Shown here: piece by piece, positions 8,204 to 16,400 of the stretch
How positions within the stretch are numbered: position 1 is the stretch's first letter
Layout: the number at the start of each line of letters is the position of its first letter
NCBI GenBank assembly: GCA_023228295.1
Contig: JALOBP010000052.1
Location: 1-21,796, forward strand
Origin: Methanoregula sp.
GTDB taxonomy: Archaea > Halobacteriota > Methanomicrobia > Methanomicrobiales > Methanospirillaceae
Direction: 5' to 3'
DNA: 21,796 nucleotides
Made by a program: the position numbers and the translations under genes
Notes under the pieces: model-generated
Seen by the model: the letters and a program-made list of their open reading frames with translations, nothing else
Database searches by the model: none
What the model was told of the DNA's origin: nothing

Positions 8204-8944
8204 TCACAGCACCTGCGTCCCCGTCACCAGCGCCAGCAGCAGGATGATCACCGGTTGGTGAACGAGATAGATCACGAGCGAGTGCCGGCCAATAAACGAG
8301 AGCGGCGCAACAAAAAAACCAGGCAGCGGCCCGATTGAAAATTGCCGGACCCCGCCCGCGTACAGGAACTCGCCAGTACCAAGCCCGATCAGCACCATGC
8401 CGAACCATGGGAAGAATGGAGTGTAATCAACTGATGTAAAACCGGGCGGCATGAACCCGAGCGGCAGTAAAAAAACCGGGCCGCCCAAACCAGTAATGAC
8501 CCATCCCATCATGATGCACGCAAGGCCGAGCGCGATATTCCATTTCTTAAACCGGAAGAAGAGCGGAGACAGCGCTACAGAAACACCGATCAGGTGAAGG
8601 ATGCCAAAGATCACGTAACCTTCGTGCAGGTACCACCAGGTCGCGAACGTGACAAGCAGACCGAGCCCGAAGATGCCGGCACCGCGGAGCAGGAATTTTT
8701 TTGCCAGCGGAAAGCCTGACAGTTTTGAGGCAGCCCGGTCATGGCTCACGACCAGCGACACACCGACAACAAGGAGAAAGAGTGATGCGGTAGCGTACGC
8801 AAAATACCGCCAGAAGCCAGTAGAAACATCGACCGGGTACAGTGCAAAGAAACTGAGATCGAAGACCGTGTGGAAGACTACCATCATGAGGATCGCGATC
8901 CCTCGGAAAAGATCAATCTCCTCCAGGCGCGATACCGGTTGCAT
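8204..8944 (-). CDS. DUF1624-type multi-pass membrane protein (HGSNAT-like)
   Basis: 246 aa with about seven or eight hydrophobic helices. The N-terminus RLEEIDLFRGIAILMMVVFH followed by TVFDLSFF is the hallmark of the DUF1624 family, related to the membrane domain of heparan-alpha-glucosaminide N-acetyltransferase; the histidine in VVFHTVFDL matches the conserved His there. The last helix carries YLVHQP, as in other membrane acyltransferases. Relatives move acetyl groups across the membrane onto sugars, but the acceptor in archaea is not known, so the activity is inferred. The gene is divergent from methanogenesis marker 8, with 100 bp between starts. A TATA-like TTATGCATAT sits about 30 bp before the ATG, suggesting a very short leader. 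Confidence 0.85.
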   Translation of the reverse strand: MQPVSRLEEIDLFRGIAILMMVVFHTVFDLSFFALYPVDVSTGFWRYFAYATASLFLLVVGVSLVVSHDRAASKLSGFPLAKKFLLRGAGIFGLGLLVTFATWWYLHEGYVIFGILHLIGVSVALSPLFFRFKKWNIALGLACIMMGWVITGLGGPVFLLPLGFMPPGFTSVDYTPFFPWFGMVLIGLGTGEFLYAGGVRQFSIGPLPGFFVAPLSFIGRHSLVIYLVHQPVIILLLALVTGTQVL

Positions 8945-9000
8945 ACTCCATCATTCATCTCATGGCGTGATATGCATAACGGAAATTTTGTTGCCGCGGG

Positions 9001-9017
9001 GAGTATCATTAATACTC
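9001..9017 (+). promoter_or_regulatory. Palindrome overlapping the promoter of methanogenesis marker 8
   Basis: GAGTAT-CATTA-ATACTC is a perfect inverted repeat (6-bp arms, 5-bp spacer) that covers the likely TATA element ATTAATAC, about 33 bp upstream of the ATG at 9045. It sits between the divergent DUF1624 and marker 8 genes. It could be an operator that blocks the TATA box. Confidence 0.4.
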
Positions 9018-9044
9018 TGCCCGGGTATTTTCATAGGAAGAACC

Positions 9045-9905
9045 ATGGAGCAGCAGAAGGACGAGCACGTCATCGAGGCTATCGGACGGTGCCGTATTAT
9101 AATCAGGGGCGGGAAGGTTGTGGAAGTCGGGGAGGCAATCATCAAAGACTGCCCGCTTGCTAAAAGGTTCGCGTACCCCATATCCGATATCACCAACGAG
9201 TCCGTGAAGGCAAACATTGAGCACCGCATTAAAGCGTTCGGGATGTGCACACCGCAGCGGGAAGTGCTGGACAACCGGGAATTTGTCGGCTTTGGTGCAT
9301 CCGAGATCCTGAGTTTCGGCCTCCAGGCCGGCTTCCTCGATGCGGTAGTACTTGCATGCGATGGCGCTGGGACGGTCATTGTCACAAAACCTGCGCTCGT
9401 CCAGGGTATCGGTGGCCGTATGTCCGGGCTCGCCTCAACATGCCCCTATCCTGAAGTAATGGCACGGATTGAAGAGAACGGCGGCATTGTACTTGACAAG
9501 GAGAACGCATCGATGGATCCGCTTGCCGGTGTTGCCCTCGCAGTTGAGAAAGGGTTCCGGAAGATTGCCGTCACCGTAGCCCTGCCCCGGGATGCTGCAG
9601 TTATCCGGAAGGTTCACCCTGCCACACTCATCTTCGGTGTTCACGTGACCGGCCTTGATAAAAACGAAGCGGAGATTCTCGTTACTGCGTGCGATCTCGT
9701 GACCAGTTGTGCCTCAAAGACCATACGCGACGCCGTGAGCGGGCGGGCGATGGTGCAGGCCGGTGTTGCAATCCCGATCTTTGCGATGACAAAGGCAGGA
9801 AAAGAATTGATCATCCAGAAGATCCAAAAAAGCGACGAACCCGTCCTTGTCAAACCGACAAAACTTCCTTCCCTGTCAGTCCATCAACCCGAACCGCTGG
9901 TCTGA
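9045..9905 (+). CDS. mmp8: Methanogenesis marker protein 8 (DUF2099)
   Basis: 286 aa from the ATG at 9045. The sequence matches the DUF2099 / methanogenesis marker 8 family that is found essentially only in methanogens; its precise role is not established. Recognisable stretches are ECPL-like DCPLAKRFAYPISDIT, FGMCTPQREVL, GFGASEILSFGLQAGFLDA and a glycine-rich ALVQGIGGRMSGLASTCPYP. Several conserved-looking cysteines (in DCPLAK, FGMCT, LACDGAG, STCPYP, VTSCASK) suggest metal or cofactor binding, which is inference. The frame stays open upstream to 8649, but that part is antisense to the DUF1624 gene; the ATG at 9045 has GGAAG eight bases before it. T-runs after the stop likely end transcription. 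Confidence 0.9.
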   Translation: MEQQKDEHVIEAIGRCRIIIRGGKVVEVGEAIIKDCPLAKRFAYPISDITNESVKANIEHRIKAFGMCTPQREVLDNREFVGFGASEILSFGLQAGFLDAVVLACDGAGTVIVTKPALVQGIGGRMSGLASTCPYPEVMARIEENGGIVLDKENASMDPLAGVALAVEKGFRKIAVTVALPRDAAVIRKVHPATLIFGVHVTGLDKNEAEILVTACDLVTSCASKTIRDAVSGRAMVQAGVAIPIFAMTKAGKELIIQKIQKSDEPVLVKPTKLPSLSVHQPEPLV

Positions 9906-9910
9906 TATCC

Positions 9911-9926
9911 TTTTTTGGGCGTTTTT
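9911..9926 (+). terminator. Tandem T-runs after marker 8
   Basis: T6 at 9911-9916 and T5 at 9922-9926 follow the stop codon closely, as in U-tract archaeal terminators. Confidence 0.45.
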
Positions 9927-9944
9927 AGCTAAATTGCAAAGGAC

Positions 9945-9953
9945 TTAAATAAT
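9945..9953 (+). promoter_or_regulatory. TATA box for the receiver-GAF-PAS gene
   Basis: TTAAATAAT at 9945-9953, about 50 bp before the ATG at 10003, is the best box A candidate in this 97-bp gap. Confidence 0.4.
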
Positions 9954-10002
9954 TTGTACTGGACAGGATAGCATAAGACATCCGTTCCGGATACGTGGAT
10001 CC

Positions 10003-11661
10003 ATGATCTCTGTTCTCTATATCGATGACGAGCCTGAGCTGCTTGAACTGGGAAAAATTTTCCTTGAACTTGATGGCACCTTTGCCATAACGACCGCAGA
10101 GTCCGGACTGTCCGCACTTGAGATTATCAAAAATGCAAATTTCGATGCCATCGTCTCGGATTACATGATGCCGGAAATGGACGGGATCTCGCTCCTCCGC
10201 GATATCCGCACTATATCCGATATCCCGTTCATCCTCTTCACGGGCAAAGGCCGCGAAGAGGTAGTCATGGAAGCCATCAACAGCGGCGCGGATTTTTACC
10301 TCCAGAAAGGTGGTGCCCCGAAAGCCCAGTTTGCCGAGCTCGGGCACAAGATTGTACAGGCCGTCTCCCGCCGTCGTGCAGAACAGGCCCTGTACAACCG
10401 TCTCGAGATGATCAGGCACACCTCCGTGACATCAGCACGGTTCATCCGCCTGTCTGCAGATCGTATAGATGCCGCAATCAACGAGCTCCTTGTCGATATC
10501 GGCTCGCGGGCTGGCGTGGATCACTGTTATATTGCACAGGAAACCGCAACTCGGGGTGAGATTGCCTGGACTCATGCCTGGGTGGATCCCGGGTGTATTT
10601 CCCTGAAAAGCCGGCCAGGCCCTGTGAATTACCGGGACATTTCCTGGCTCATTAAAAATATTGATGATTTCAGGATCGTGAATGTCCCCAGTGTTGCTGC
10701 CCTGCCGAATAATACAGAAGATTCAAAAAAACTGAAGACTTGGCTGCAGAAAATAGGGATCAAGTCATTTCTGGTCCTGCCCCTTACAAGCGGTCCTGCG
10801 GTAATCGGGTTGCTTGGCCTTGGCACGACACAAAATGAGATCTCCTGGCCGGACGAGGATGTAGATATCCTCAAAATCTATAGCCAGATTATTGCCGGGG
10901 CGCTTGCCCGCAATGCAGCCGACAAGGCAATGCATGAATCAGAAGAACTCTACCGGACAGTTTTTGAATCGACCGGCACTGCAATGATGATCCTCAATGA
11001 GGACAAGACTATCTCGGTTGTCAACCGTGAATTTGAGCGGATATCCGGATACACGAGATCTGAGATCGTCGGGAAGATCCCGTGGACGCGGTTTGTTTCC
11101 ACGGATGATGTCGAACGCATGCAGCAGTACCATGAACTGCGCCGTGCCAATCCAACAGAAGTCCCGAAGAATTATGAGTTCGATTTTCTCTCACGTGAGG
11201 GCAAACATATCGGCACGTATATCACGGTCGAGATGATCCCCGGTACCCGGAAAAGTGTTGTCTCGCTCATCGATATCTCCAAAGAGCGGGAGGCACAGCA
11301 GGAACTTGCCGAATCTGAGGAGAAATTCCGCAGCCTTGCCGAATCACTACCGGAAGGAATCTACATGATCCAGGACAACCGTTTTGTCTATTTCAATCCC
11401 GCTTTTATCCGGCTGTTCGGGCATTCCAGTGACTATCTCAAAGGTATACGGGATTACACGGATCTTTTCATTGAGGAGGATCGCCCACGGATGAAGAAGG
11501 CTGCTGAAGGACGCCTGGCAGGTATCCGCAATACAGACCGGTATTCTGTCCATGGTATCCGCCAGGATGGGACGATTATCACGGTGGAGATCCATGGTTC
11601 AAGGACAAGGTACAACGGGGCCCCGGCTATCATCGGCACCGTGAAGGAAGTGGGCGGATAA
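10003..11661 (+). CDS. Response regulator with receiver, GAF and two PAS domains
   Basis: 552 aa. The N-terminal receiver (residues 1-120) shows the acidic pair Asp8-Asp9, the phosphoacceptor Asp53 in IVSDYMMPEMDG, a conserved Thr in ILFTGKG and a Lys in YLQKGG. A GAF-like domain (about 140-310) follows, then two PAS domains (about 315-425, beginning ELYRTVFESTGTAMMILNED, and about 430-550, beginning KFRSLAESLPEGIYMIQDN). No histidine-kinase or DNA-binding output is present; the protein ends with the second PAS domain. Such receiver-PAS proteins are frequent in Methanomicrobia and may relay signals by protein contacts. A membrane histidine kinase is encoded about 2.5 kb downstream, but nothing proves they are partners. 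Confidence 0.9.
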   Translation: MISVLYIDDEPELLELGKIFLELDGTFAITTAESGLSALEIIKNANFDAIVSDYMMPEMDGISLLRDIRTISDIPFILFTGKGREEVVMEAINSGADFYLQKGGAPKAQFAELGHKIVQAVSRRRAEQALYNRLEMIRHTSVTSARFIRLSADRIDAAINELLVDIGSRAGVDHCYIAQETATRGEIAWTHAWVDPGCISLKSRPGPVNYRDISWLIKNIDDFRIVNVPSVAALPNNTEDSKKLKTWLQKIGIKSFLVLPLTSGPAVIGLLGLGTTQNEISWPDEDVDILKIYSQIIAGALARNAADKAMHESEELYRTVFESTGTAMMILNEDKTISVVNREFERISGYTRSEIVGKIPWTRFVSTDDVERMQQYHELRRANPTEVPKNYEFDFLSREGKHIGTYITVEMIPGTRKSVVSLIDISKEREAQQELAESEEKFRSLAESLPEGIYMIQDNRFVYFNPAFIRLFGHSSDYLKGIRDYTDLFIEEDRPRMKKAAEGRLAGIRNTDRYSVHGIRQDGTIITVEIHGSRTRYNGAPAIIGTVKEVGG

Positions 11662-11724
11662 CTGCCCGATACCTCCCTCCAGCGGCCGTAACCGGGATTG
11701 AATAAGCCAAAGGACCTTCATGCA

Positions 11725-11739
11725 ATATTTTAATAATAC
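11725..11739 (+). promoter_or_regulatory. AT-rich promoter of mscL
   Basis: TATTTTAATAATACC at 11725-11739 is the likely box A; a second AT-rich candidate, TTTTAAAT, lies at 11749-11756. Confidence 0.4.
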
Positions 11740-11758
11740 CTGTTGTAATTTTAAATCT

Positions 11759-11784
11759 GGAGACCTTTGCAGATCTCCGGAGGT
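11759..11784 (+). promoter_or_regulatory. Leader hairpin and strong ribosome-binding site of mscL
   Basis: GGAGA (11759-11763) can pair with TCTCC (11774-11778), and the right arm directly abuts the perfect Shine-Dalgarno sequence GGAGGT at 11779-11784, eight bases before the ATG. The structure could modulate access to the ribosome-binding site, though this is speculative. Confidence 0.35.
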
Positions 11785-11792
11785 AACCGATT

Positions 11793-12110
11793 ATGGTGAC
11801 ATCACGAGGATTTATTGAAGAGTTTACGGAATTTCTCAAGAAATACCAGGTCATCGGTCTTGCTGTTGCATTCATCATCGGTGCTGCTGCAACCAAGCTG
11901 GTAACTGCAACAGTCAATGATATCATCATGCCGGTTATTGCCGTCATCGTTCCCGGCGGGGACTGGAGGGCATCGGTGCTTGACATCGGCCCGGTAAGAC
12001 TCCTTGTCGGGGATTTCGTTGGCAATATTATTGACTTCGTTATTGTCGCGCTTGTGATCTTCCTGATTGTAAAATTTATCATGCAGGATGACAGTTCAAA
12101 AAAAATCTGA
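11793..12110 (+). CDS. mscL: Large-conductance mechanosensitive channel MscL
   Basis: 105 aa, at the short end of the MscL range. The protein opens in response to membrane tension and releases solutes during osmotic downshock. The N-terminal helix (FIEEFTEFLKKYQVIGLAVA) and first transmembrane helix with the small-residue pore-lining pattern IGLAVAFIIGAAATKLV, followed by NDIIMPVI, are characteristic. A short extracellular loop (about 50-70) leads to the second helix (NIIDFVIVALVIFLIVKF), and only a brief charged tail remains, so the C-terminal bundle of long bacterial MscLs is missing. The start has a perfect Shine-Dalgarno sequence. It appears to be transcribed alone. Confidence 0.92.
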   Translation: MVTSRGFIEEFTEFLKKYQVIGLAVAFIIGAAATKLVTATVNDIIMPVIAVIVPGGDWRASVLDIGPVRLLVGDFVGNIIDFVIVALVIFLIVKFIMQDDSSKKI

Positions 12111-12485
12111 TGATTTTTACGGTTCCGTGACCTGATGGCCCCTTCTTTTAGAGGTATTATTTGATTTTTAAAATCCGGCCGGAGATTTCATTGCAGCCAA
12201 ATCGGAATTTACCGTGTACCCGACAAAGATGAACCGGATCGCGATGACCTTTGAAGTCTGCGTTTTTGCCAATGATTTTAACAACAACGCAAAAATACGG
12301 GATTACCAGAACACGCAGATCATCGGGGCTTTCTGAAAAGAATGTATCTTCATCGCATTTTGATGCGGTTGCAGGTTCTTTGCATGAATCACGACCAATT
12401 TCTTTATGCCCATCCAAAGTGAATGAGAAGGAAGTAAAATAATTGCGCCCATTGCATCCGATTATGGGACAAGTAACGGGATACT
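12111..12485 (+). other. Intergenic region with a possible gene remnant
   Basis: This 375-bp gap has no complete gene. One plus-strand frame is open from 12172 to the TGA at 12334-12336 and reads a protein-like stretch (FTVYPTKMNRIAMTFEVCVF and, further on, NDFNNNAKIRDYQNTQIIG), but the first ATG is at 12229 with no ribosome-binding site, which would leave 35 residues. It may be a decayed fragment. AT-rich TTTTTAAAATCC near 12164-12175 could be a promoter. AAAATAAT near 12437-12445 is the likely box A for the PKD gene at 12486. Confidence 0.3.
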
Positions 12486-14006
12486 ATGAAGCACCTGACT
12501 CAACTTATCCTGCTCTGTGCAGTACTATGTATCGGGCTTGTGCCCGCAGGCTGGTGTGCGGATACTACCCGGGATACCGGGTATATTGTCGTGACCAATC
12601 CGCCGGTTGCGGACTTTTATACAAGCACCCAGTATGGCCAGGGTCCTTTTACCGTCAGTTTCTTTGATGGTTCGCATGGCGCTGAGCCGATGACGTATCG
12701 CTGGGACTTTGGCGACGGGACAACATCCGAACGGCAGAATCCGACTCATACCTACAAGGCCACCGGCGATTTCACGGTAAGCCTGACCGTTACCAACCAG
12801 TACGGCAGCAATACCAAAACTGTCCCGGCCTATATAGGCGTAGGTATCCCGCCAGTCACTGAGTTCTCTGCGAGCCCAGCGGAGGGGACTGTTCCGCTCA
12901 CGGTCCAATTCATGGATGAATCGGCCAACCGGCCTATGTCCTGGAACTGGAACTTCGGGGACGGCACATCATCCACCGACCAGAACCCGGTACATATCTA
13001 CACTGAACCCGGCCGGTATTTCGTCACGCTGCGGGTGAACAACCATTTCGGCAGCGACGGGCTGACGAAATCAGATTATATCTCGGCCGTAAATCCGGCG
13101 GACGCGGTACCGTCCGTAACACCGCCGGTTGTAAAGCCAAAACCGGAAGGCTTTGTCGGCCTCATCCTCCAGGCACGGGGGACTACTGAAAAGAACCTCC
13201 CGACTGCCGGTCTCATCCCGCCGCAGTTCATGGCCCTTGCCGCCGTCCTCACGAGCATGGCGATTCTTCTCATCCAGTTCCTGATAGCCAATATCTCGTT
13301 GCTCGCACAGGTGGCATTCAAGTTTGCCCGGTTCTTTGCAGAGCTTGGCGGGGAGCATATTGTCGGGATACTGGACGAGAAGGAGATCGCGGCCCGGCGA
13401 CTTGCCGTCCGCAAACTGGAACCGCATTTCCTGGGCCTTTCATCTACAGAAGTACTCGTGATTGAAGGAGCAGTCATTATCGTTGCGCTGGCATTCATGC
13501 TTGCGGACCGGGCGGCACTGACGCTTGAGATGGTCCTTATCTATATCGCGGTCGGTGCGATATCAGTCGTGCTTCACGACTTTGCGCACCGGTATTTTGC
13601 ATCAAAGCACGGGCAGGACGCCGACACCCGCTTCTGGGGTCTCGGGACAGTCATCATGTTCATCACCGCGTGGCTCTTCGGAAACGCCTTTGCCCAGCCC
13701 TACCGGAACCTGGTCAACCGGCATGATGACATGGACACGGCAAAGGCAGGGATCGAGATGGTTGCCGGGCCGGTGGTCAGCATCATCCTCACGTTTGTCT
13801 TCCTCGGCATGGTGATGCTTGATGGCGTCTGGGCCATTGCGGGAGGGATCGGGTTCACCATCAACCTCATCATGGCAGTTTACAGCCTGATGCCCATTAA
13901 AACAATGGATGGTCTTGAGATCTGGCGCTGGAACCGCGGGTTGTACCTTGCGCTGTTCGTGCCGATGGTCGCGTTTTACTTCTACGTGTTTGCGATGGTG
14001 CAGTGA
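12486..14006 (+). CDS. PKD-repeat protein fused to a site-2-protease-like membrane domain
   Basis: 506 aa. A signal peptide (residues 1-24) is followed by two PKD domains (about 38-118 and 123-203), each with the classic motif: WDFGDGTTS at 73-81 and WNFGDGTSS at 155-163. A proline-rich linker (206-222) leads to a membrane part with about six helices from residue 247 on. That part contains HDFAH at 364-368, AGPVVS at 427-432 and SLMPIKTMDG at 467-476, which correspond in order and spacing to the HExxH, GPxxN-like and NxxPxxxxDG motifs of M50 (site-2) intramembrane zinc proteases. The catalytic Glu of HExxH is Asp here, so activity is uncertain. The PKD domains should lie outside the cell, where they could bind a substrate or a partner. 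The start is the ATG at 12486, with only a weak ribosome-binding site. Confidence 0.85.
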   Translation: MKHLTQLILLCAVLCIGLVPAGWCADTTRDTGYIVVTNPPVADFYTSTQYGQGPFTVSFFDGSHGAEPMTYRWDFGDGTTSERQNPTHTYKATGDFTVSLTVTNQYGSNTKTVPAYIGVGIPPVTEFSASPAEGTVPLTVQFMDESANRPMSWNWNFGDGTSSTDQNPVHIYTEPGRYFVTLRVNNHFGSDGLTKSDYISAVNPADAVPSVTPPVVKPKPEGFVGLILQARGTTEKNLPTAGLIPPQFMALAAVLTSMAILLIQFLIANISLLAQVAFKFARFFAELGGEHIVGILDEKEIAARRLAVRKLEPHFLGLSSTEVLVIEGAVIIVALAFMLADRAALTLEMVLIYIAVGAISVVLHDFAHRYFASKHGQDADTRFWGLGTVIMFITAWLFGNAFAQPYRNLVNRHDDMDTAKAGIEMVAGPVVSIILTFVFLGMVMLDGVWAIAGGIGFTINLIMAVYSLMPIKTMDGLEIWRWNRGLYLALFVPMVAFYFYVFAMVQ

Positions 14007-14026
14007 GTGAAAGACGAGAAGGTTTC

Positions 14027-14034
14027 TTTTTTTT
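14027..14034 (+). terminator. T8 terminator after the PKD-protease gene
   Basis: Eight T residues begin 21 bp after the stop codon. Confidence 0.5.
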
Positions 14035-14140
14035 GCTTTGTTGAAATCGTCAGAAATACTAAAAAACGGTCTTTTGGTCTTCACCCCATGCAGGATCCGG
14101 CCGGGAGAACATTCATACATGATAAAGAAAATACTTTCCA

Positions 14141-14146
14141 TTTATT
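14141..14146 (+). promoter_or_regulatory. TATA-like element of the histidine kinase gene
   Basis: TTTATT at 14141-14146, about 50 bp before the ATG at 14195; the start itself is supported by GGAGTGTGA closely upstream. Confidence 0.35.
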
Positions 14147-14194
14147 CCCAGAGAACAATGTCCGGCAGGACAATTCCGGGCGGAGTGTGAGATC

Positions 14195-15892
14195 ATGTGG
14201 ACACCCGATCTAGCGACCCTGTTTGTTATCCTTTTCCTCATCAACGTCCTTCTCACGCTGATGCTCTTTACGTTCTGGATGACCCAGAAGACCTACGACG
14301 GGTTCAGGATATGGATGCTCTCCCTGCTGGTCACCTCCTGTGGGTATTTTCTGTACGTATTCGGTGAATCCGCGCCTGTTCTGATCTCCGCAGCGGGAGG
14401 AAATCTTTTACTCGCGCTCTCGGTCATGATGCGGCTTGACAGTACCGGAAAATTTTTCCGGTTGCCGGCGCTCCCGCGGGTCGTATACAGCACCCTGGTT
14501 CCGGCCACGCTCCTGTTACTCTTTTTTAAGCTCAGTGTCGATTCGGTGGTCATCCGTGGCGTGATTATAGGGTTGGTCATTGTCCCCTGCTTTGTTGCAA
14601 CCGCCCTCATCGCGATACAGCCCAAAGAACCGGAAACCCGGTTGCTCAGGTACGGCTTTGCCGCGGCACTCCTTGTCACGGCACTCTTCTGGACTACGAT
14701 GGTCATCATCGGGCTTGTTACTCCGGGGGACCACTCGCTTTCAGGCCCGGATCCAATAAATCAGATCTTCTTTACCATCCTCATCCTCATGGATATTGTC
14801 CTGACGGGTTCCTTCCTGATGCTCAACATGGCGCGGACCCAGGCTGAGCTCCAGGAGAGCGAGGTGCGGTACCGGAACCTAGCGGACAACCTTCCTGATT
14901 ATATTGTAATCCATGACGGCGAGTTAATCCGGTATGTCAACCCCGAGGCGGCCCGGCTCCTGGGACTCTCTTCTGAAACCCTTATCGGGAAATCCATCTA
15001 TTCATTCCTGACCCCTGCAAGCGCTAAGGCTTCAAGAACGTTTATAATGGCATTCCATAGCGGAAAATCACCGGCTCATCTCAACGAGATTGACATCCAG
15101 CTTCCGGATAAGACGATCAGGCATTGCCTGATCAAGACCGTACAGATTGAAGACAAGGGAATTCCGGGATATTTATCCGTAGTTACCGATATCACCGGGC
15201 GGAAGGTAGCCGAGAATGCACTCTTTCGGGTAAATAAAAAACTCACGATTCTCTCATCAATAACCAGGCACGACATCAAGAACCAGCTCATGGCCCTTTC
15301 GACATATCTCGAGCTTTCGAAAGAAGAAGTCGATCAGATCCCCACTGCATCAGAATATCTTAAAACAGAGATGAAGATTGTCCAGACAATGGGGCACCAG
15401 ATCGATTTCACCAAAGTCTATGAGGATATGGGAACCACGGCTCCTGTGTGGCAGAATATCCATGCATGTGTAATGCGGGCTACGGCGGCTCTGCCGATAA
15501 ATGATGTACGGGTAGATGTTGACAGGACCGATCTTGAAATTTATGCCGATTCTCTCTTCGAGAAGGTCTTCTTTAACCTGATTGACAATGCCCTGAAATA
15601 TGGTGGTGTGGCCATGACGACTATCCGTATAACCTCCCATGAAACCGGTGAGGGGCTCGTGATTGCCTGCGAGGATAACGGGAATGGGATCGCAAATGAA
15701 GACAAAGCCCGCCTGTTCGAGCAGGGCTTCGGGAAACATACCGGCCTTGGCCTGTTCCTCTCCCGCGAGATCCTCTCGATTACCGGTATCATGATTACAG
15801 AGAACGGTGTGCCGGGGAATGGAGCACGGTTCGAGATGGTTGTGCCAAAAGGGGCATACCGGTTCACAGCGGATACGTTGATCGTTGCATAA
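14195..15892 (+). CDS. Membrane PAS-domain sensor histidine kinase
   Basis: 565 aa. About six or seven hydrophobic helices occupy residues 5-212 and form a membrane sensor with hardly any loops. A PAS domain (about 222-340, starting ESEVRYRNLADNLPDYIVIH) follows. The kinase core has the phosphoacceptor His359 in the H-box ITRHDIKNQL, the N-box FFNLIDNALKYGG (459-471), the G1 box CEDNGNGI (492-499) and the G2 box HTGLGLFLSREI (515-526), so all ATP-binding and phosphoacceptor elements are present. The RHDIKNQ form of the H-box is common in methanogen kinases. No response regulator is adjacent; the receiver-GAF-PAS protein upstream is one possible partner. The ATG at 14195 has a good Shine-Dalgarno sequence. 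Confidence 0.93.
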   Translation: MWTPDLATLFVILFLINVLLTLMLFTFWMTQKTYDGFRIWMLSLLVTSCGYFLYVFGESAPVLISAAGGNLLLALSVMMRLDSTGKFFRLPALPRVVYSTLVPATLLLLFFKLSVDSVVIRGVIIGLVIVPCFVATALIAIQPKEPETRLLRYGFAAALLVTALFWTTMVIIGLVTPGDHSLSGPDPINQIFFTILILMDIVLTGSFLMLNMARTQAELQESEVRYRNLADNLPDYIVIHDGELIRYVNPEAARLLGLSSETLIGKSIYSFLTPASAKASRTFIMAFHSGKSPAHLNEIDIQLPDKTIRHCLIKTVQIEDKGIPGYLSVVTDITGRKVAENALFRVNKKLTILSSITRHDIKNQLMALSTYLELSKEEVDQIPTASEYLKTEMKIVQTMGHQIDFTKVYEDMGTTAPVWQNIHACVMRATAALPINDVRVDVDRTDLEIYADSLFEKVFFNLIDNALKYGGVAMTTIRITSHETGEGLVIACEDNGNGIANEDKARLFEQGFGKHTGLGLFLSREILSITGIMITENGVPGNGARFEMVVPKGAYRFTADTLIVA

Positions 15893-16219
15893 TACCATCA
15901 TTCCAACAGTGCGCAGACAGACAGAAGATCCAATCCCCGATAAAAGAGAGGTGAGATTTATTCACTGGTGTTGGCACAGTTTTCACTGCTGAATTTTTTG
16001 GTCCGGAGCTGCCCGTAACCTCTTTGTCGGAGGGGAGAGACCGGGAGAGGGACGGTCCGGCCTGGGGGTGCTTTGAGGGATAATTGGGGGTTTCTGATCA
16101 GTCATTTCCAGGCCCTGTATGCTATGGTAACCGGATTCCGGAAAACCCGGGAAAATTTTTCATGGGAACCCCCCCCTCAATTTTTTTCAAAAACGATTCA
16201 TCCCCCCTCCCACACCCCA

Positions 16220-16244
16220 GGGGGGGTATGCAGCAGACCCCCCC
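16220..16244 (+). repeat. G7/C7 hairpin, copy 1
   Basis: G7 (16220-16226) and C7 (16238-16244) enclose the 11-nt loop TATGCAGCAGA. The same design, with a related loop, recurs at 16377-16400. Confidence 0.7.
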
Positions 16245-16376
16245 ACCCCCTCAGGCTTGGGGGACCCCCCTACTCAATTACGGGAACCCGGCGAAATTTC
16301 CTGCTCACGTCAGGAACTCCACGGGAAACACCGGGCTTGCGGCTCTGCAAAAACGTATGTCACTCTCTTTTGAGTT

Positions 16377-16400
16377 GGGGGGTATCCGGCTGACCCCCCC
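16377..16400 (+). repeat. G6/C7 hairpin, copy 2
   Basis: G6 (16377-16382) and C7 (16394-16400) enclose the 11-nt loop TATCCGGCTGA, which matches the loop of copy 1 at 8 of 11 positions and has the same length. Confidence 0.7.

Noticed and set aside
8649..9044. N-terminal extension of the methanogenesis marker 8 frame
   Set aside because: This part is antisense to the DUF1624 gene, and the family N-terminus and ribosome-binding site fit the ATG at 9045.
12157..12417. 86-codon minus-strand frame in the mscL-PKD gap
   Set aside because: It needs a TTG start, has no ribosome-binding site and no recognisable sequence features.
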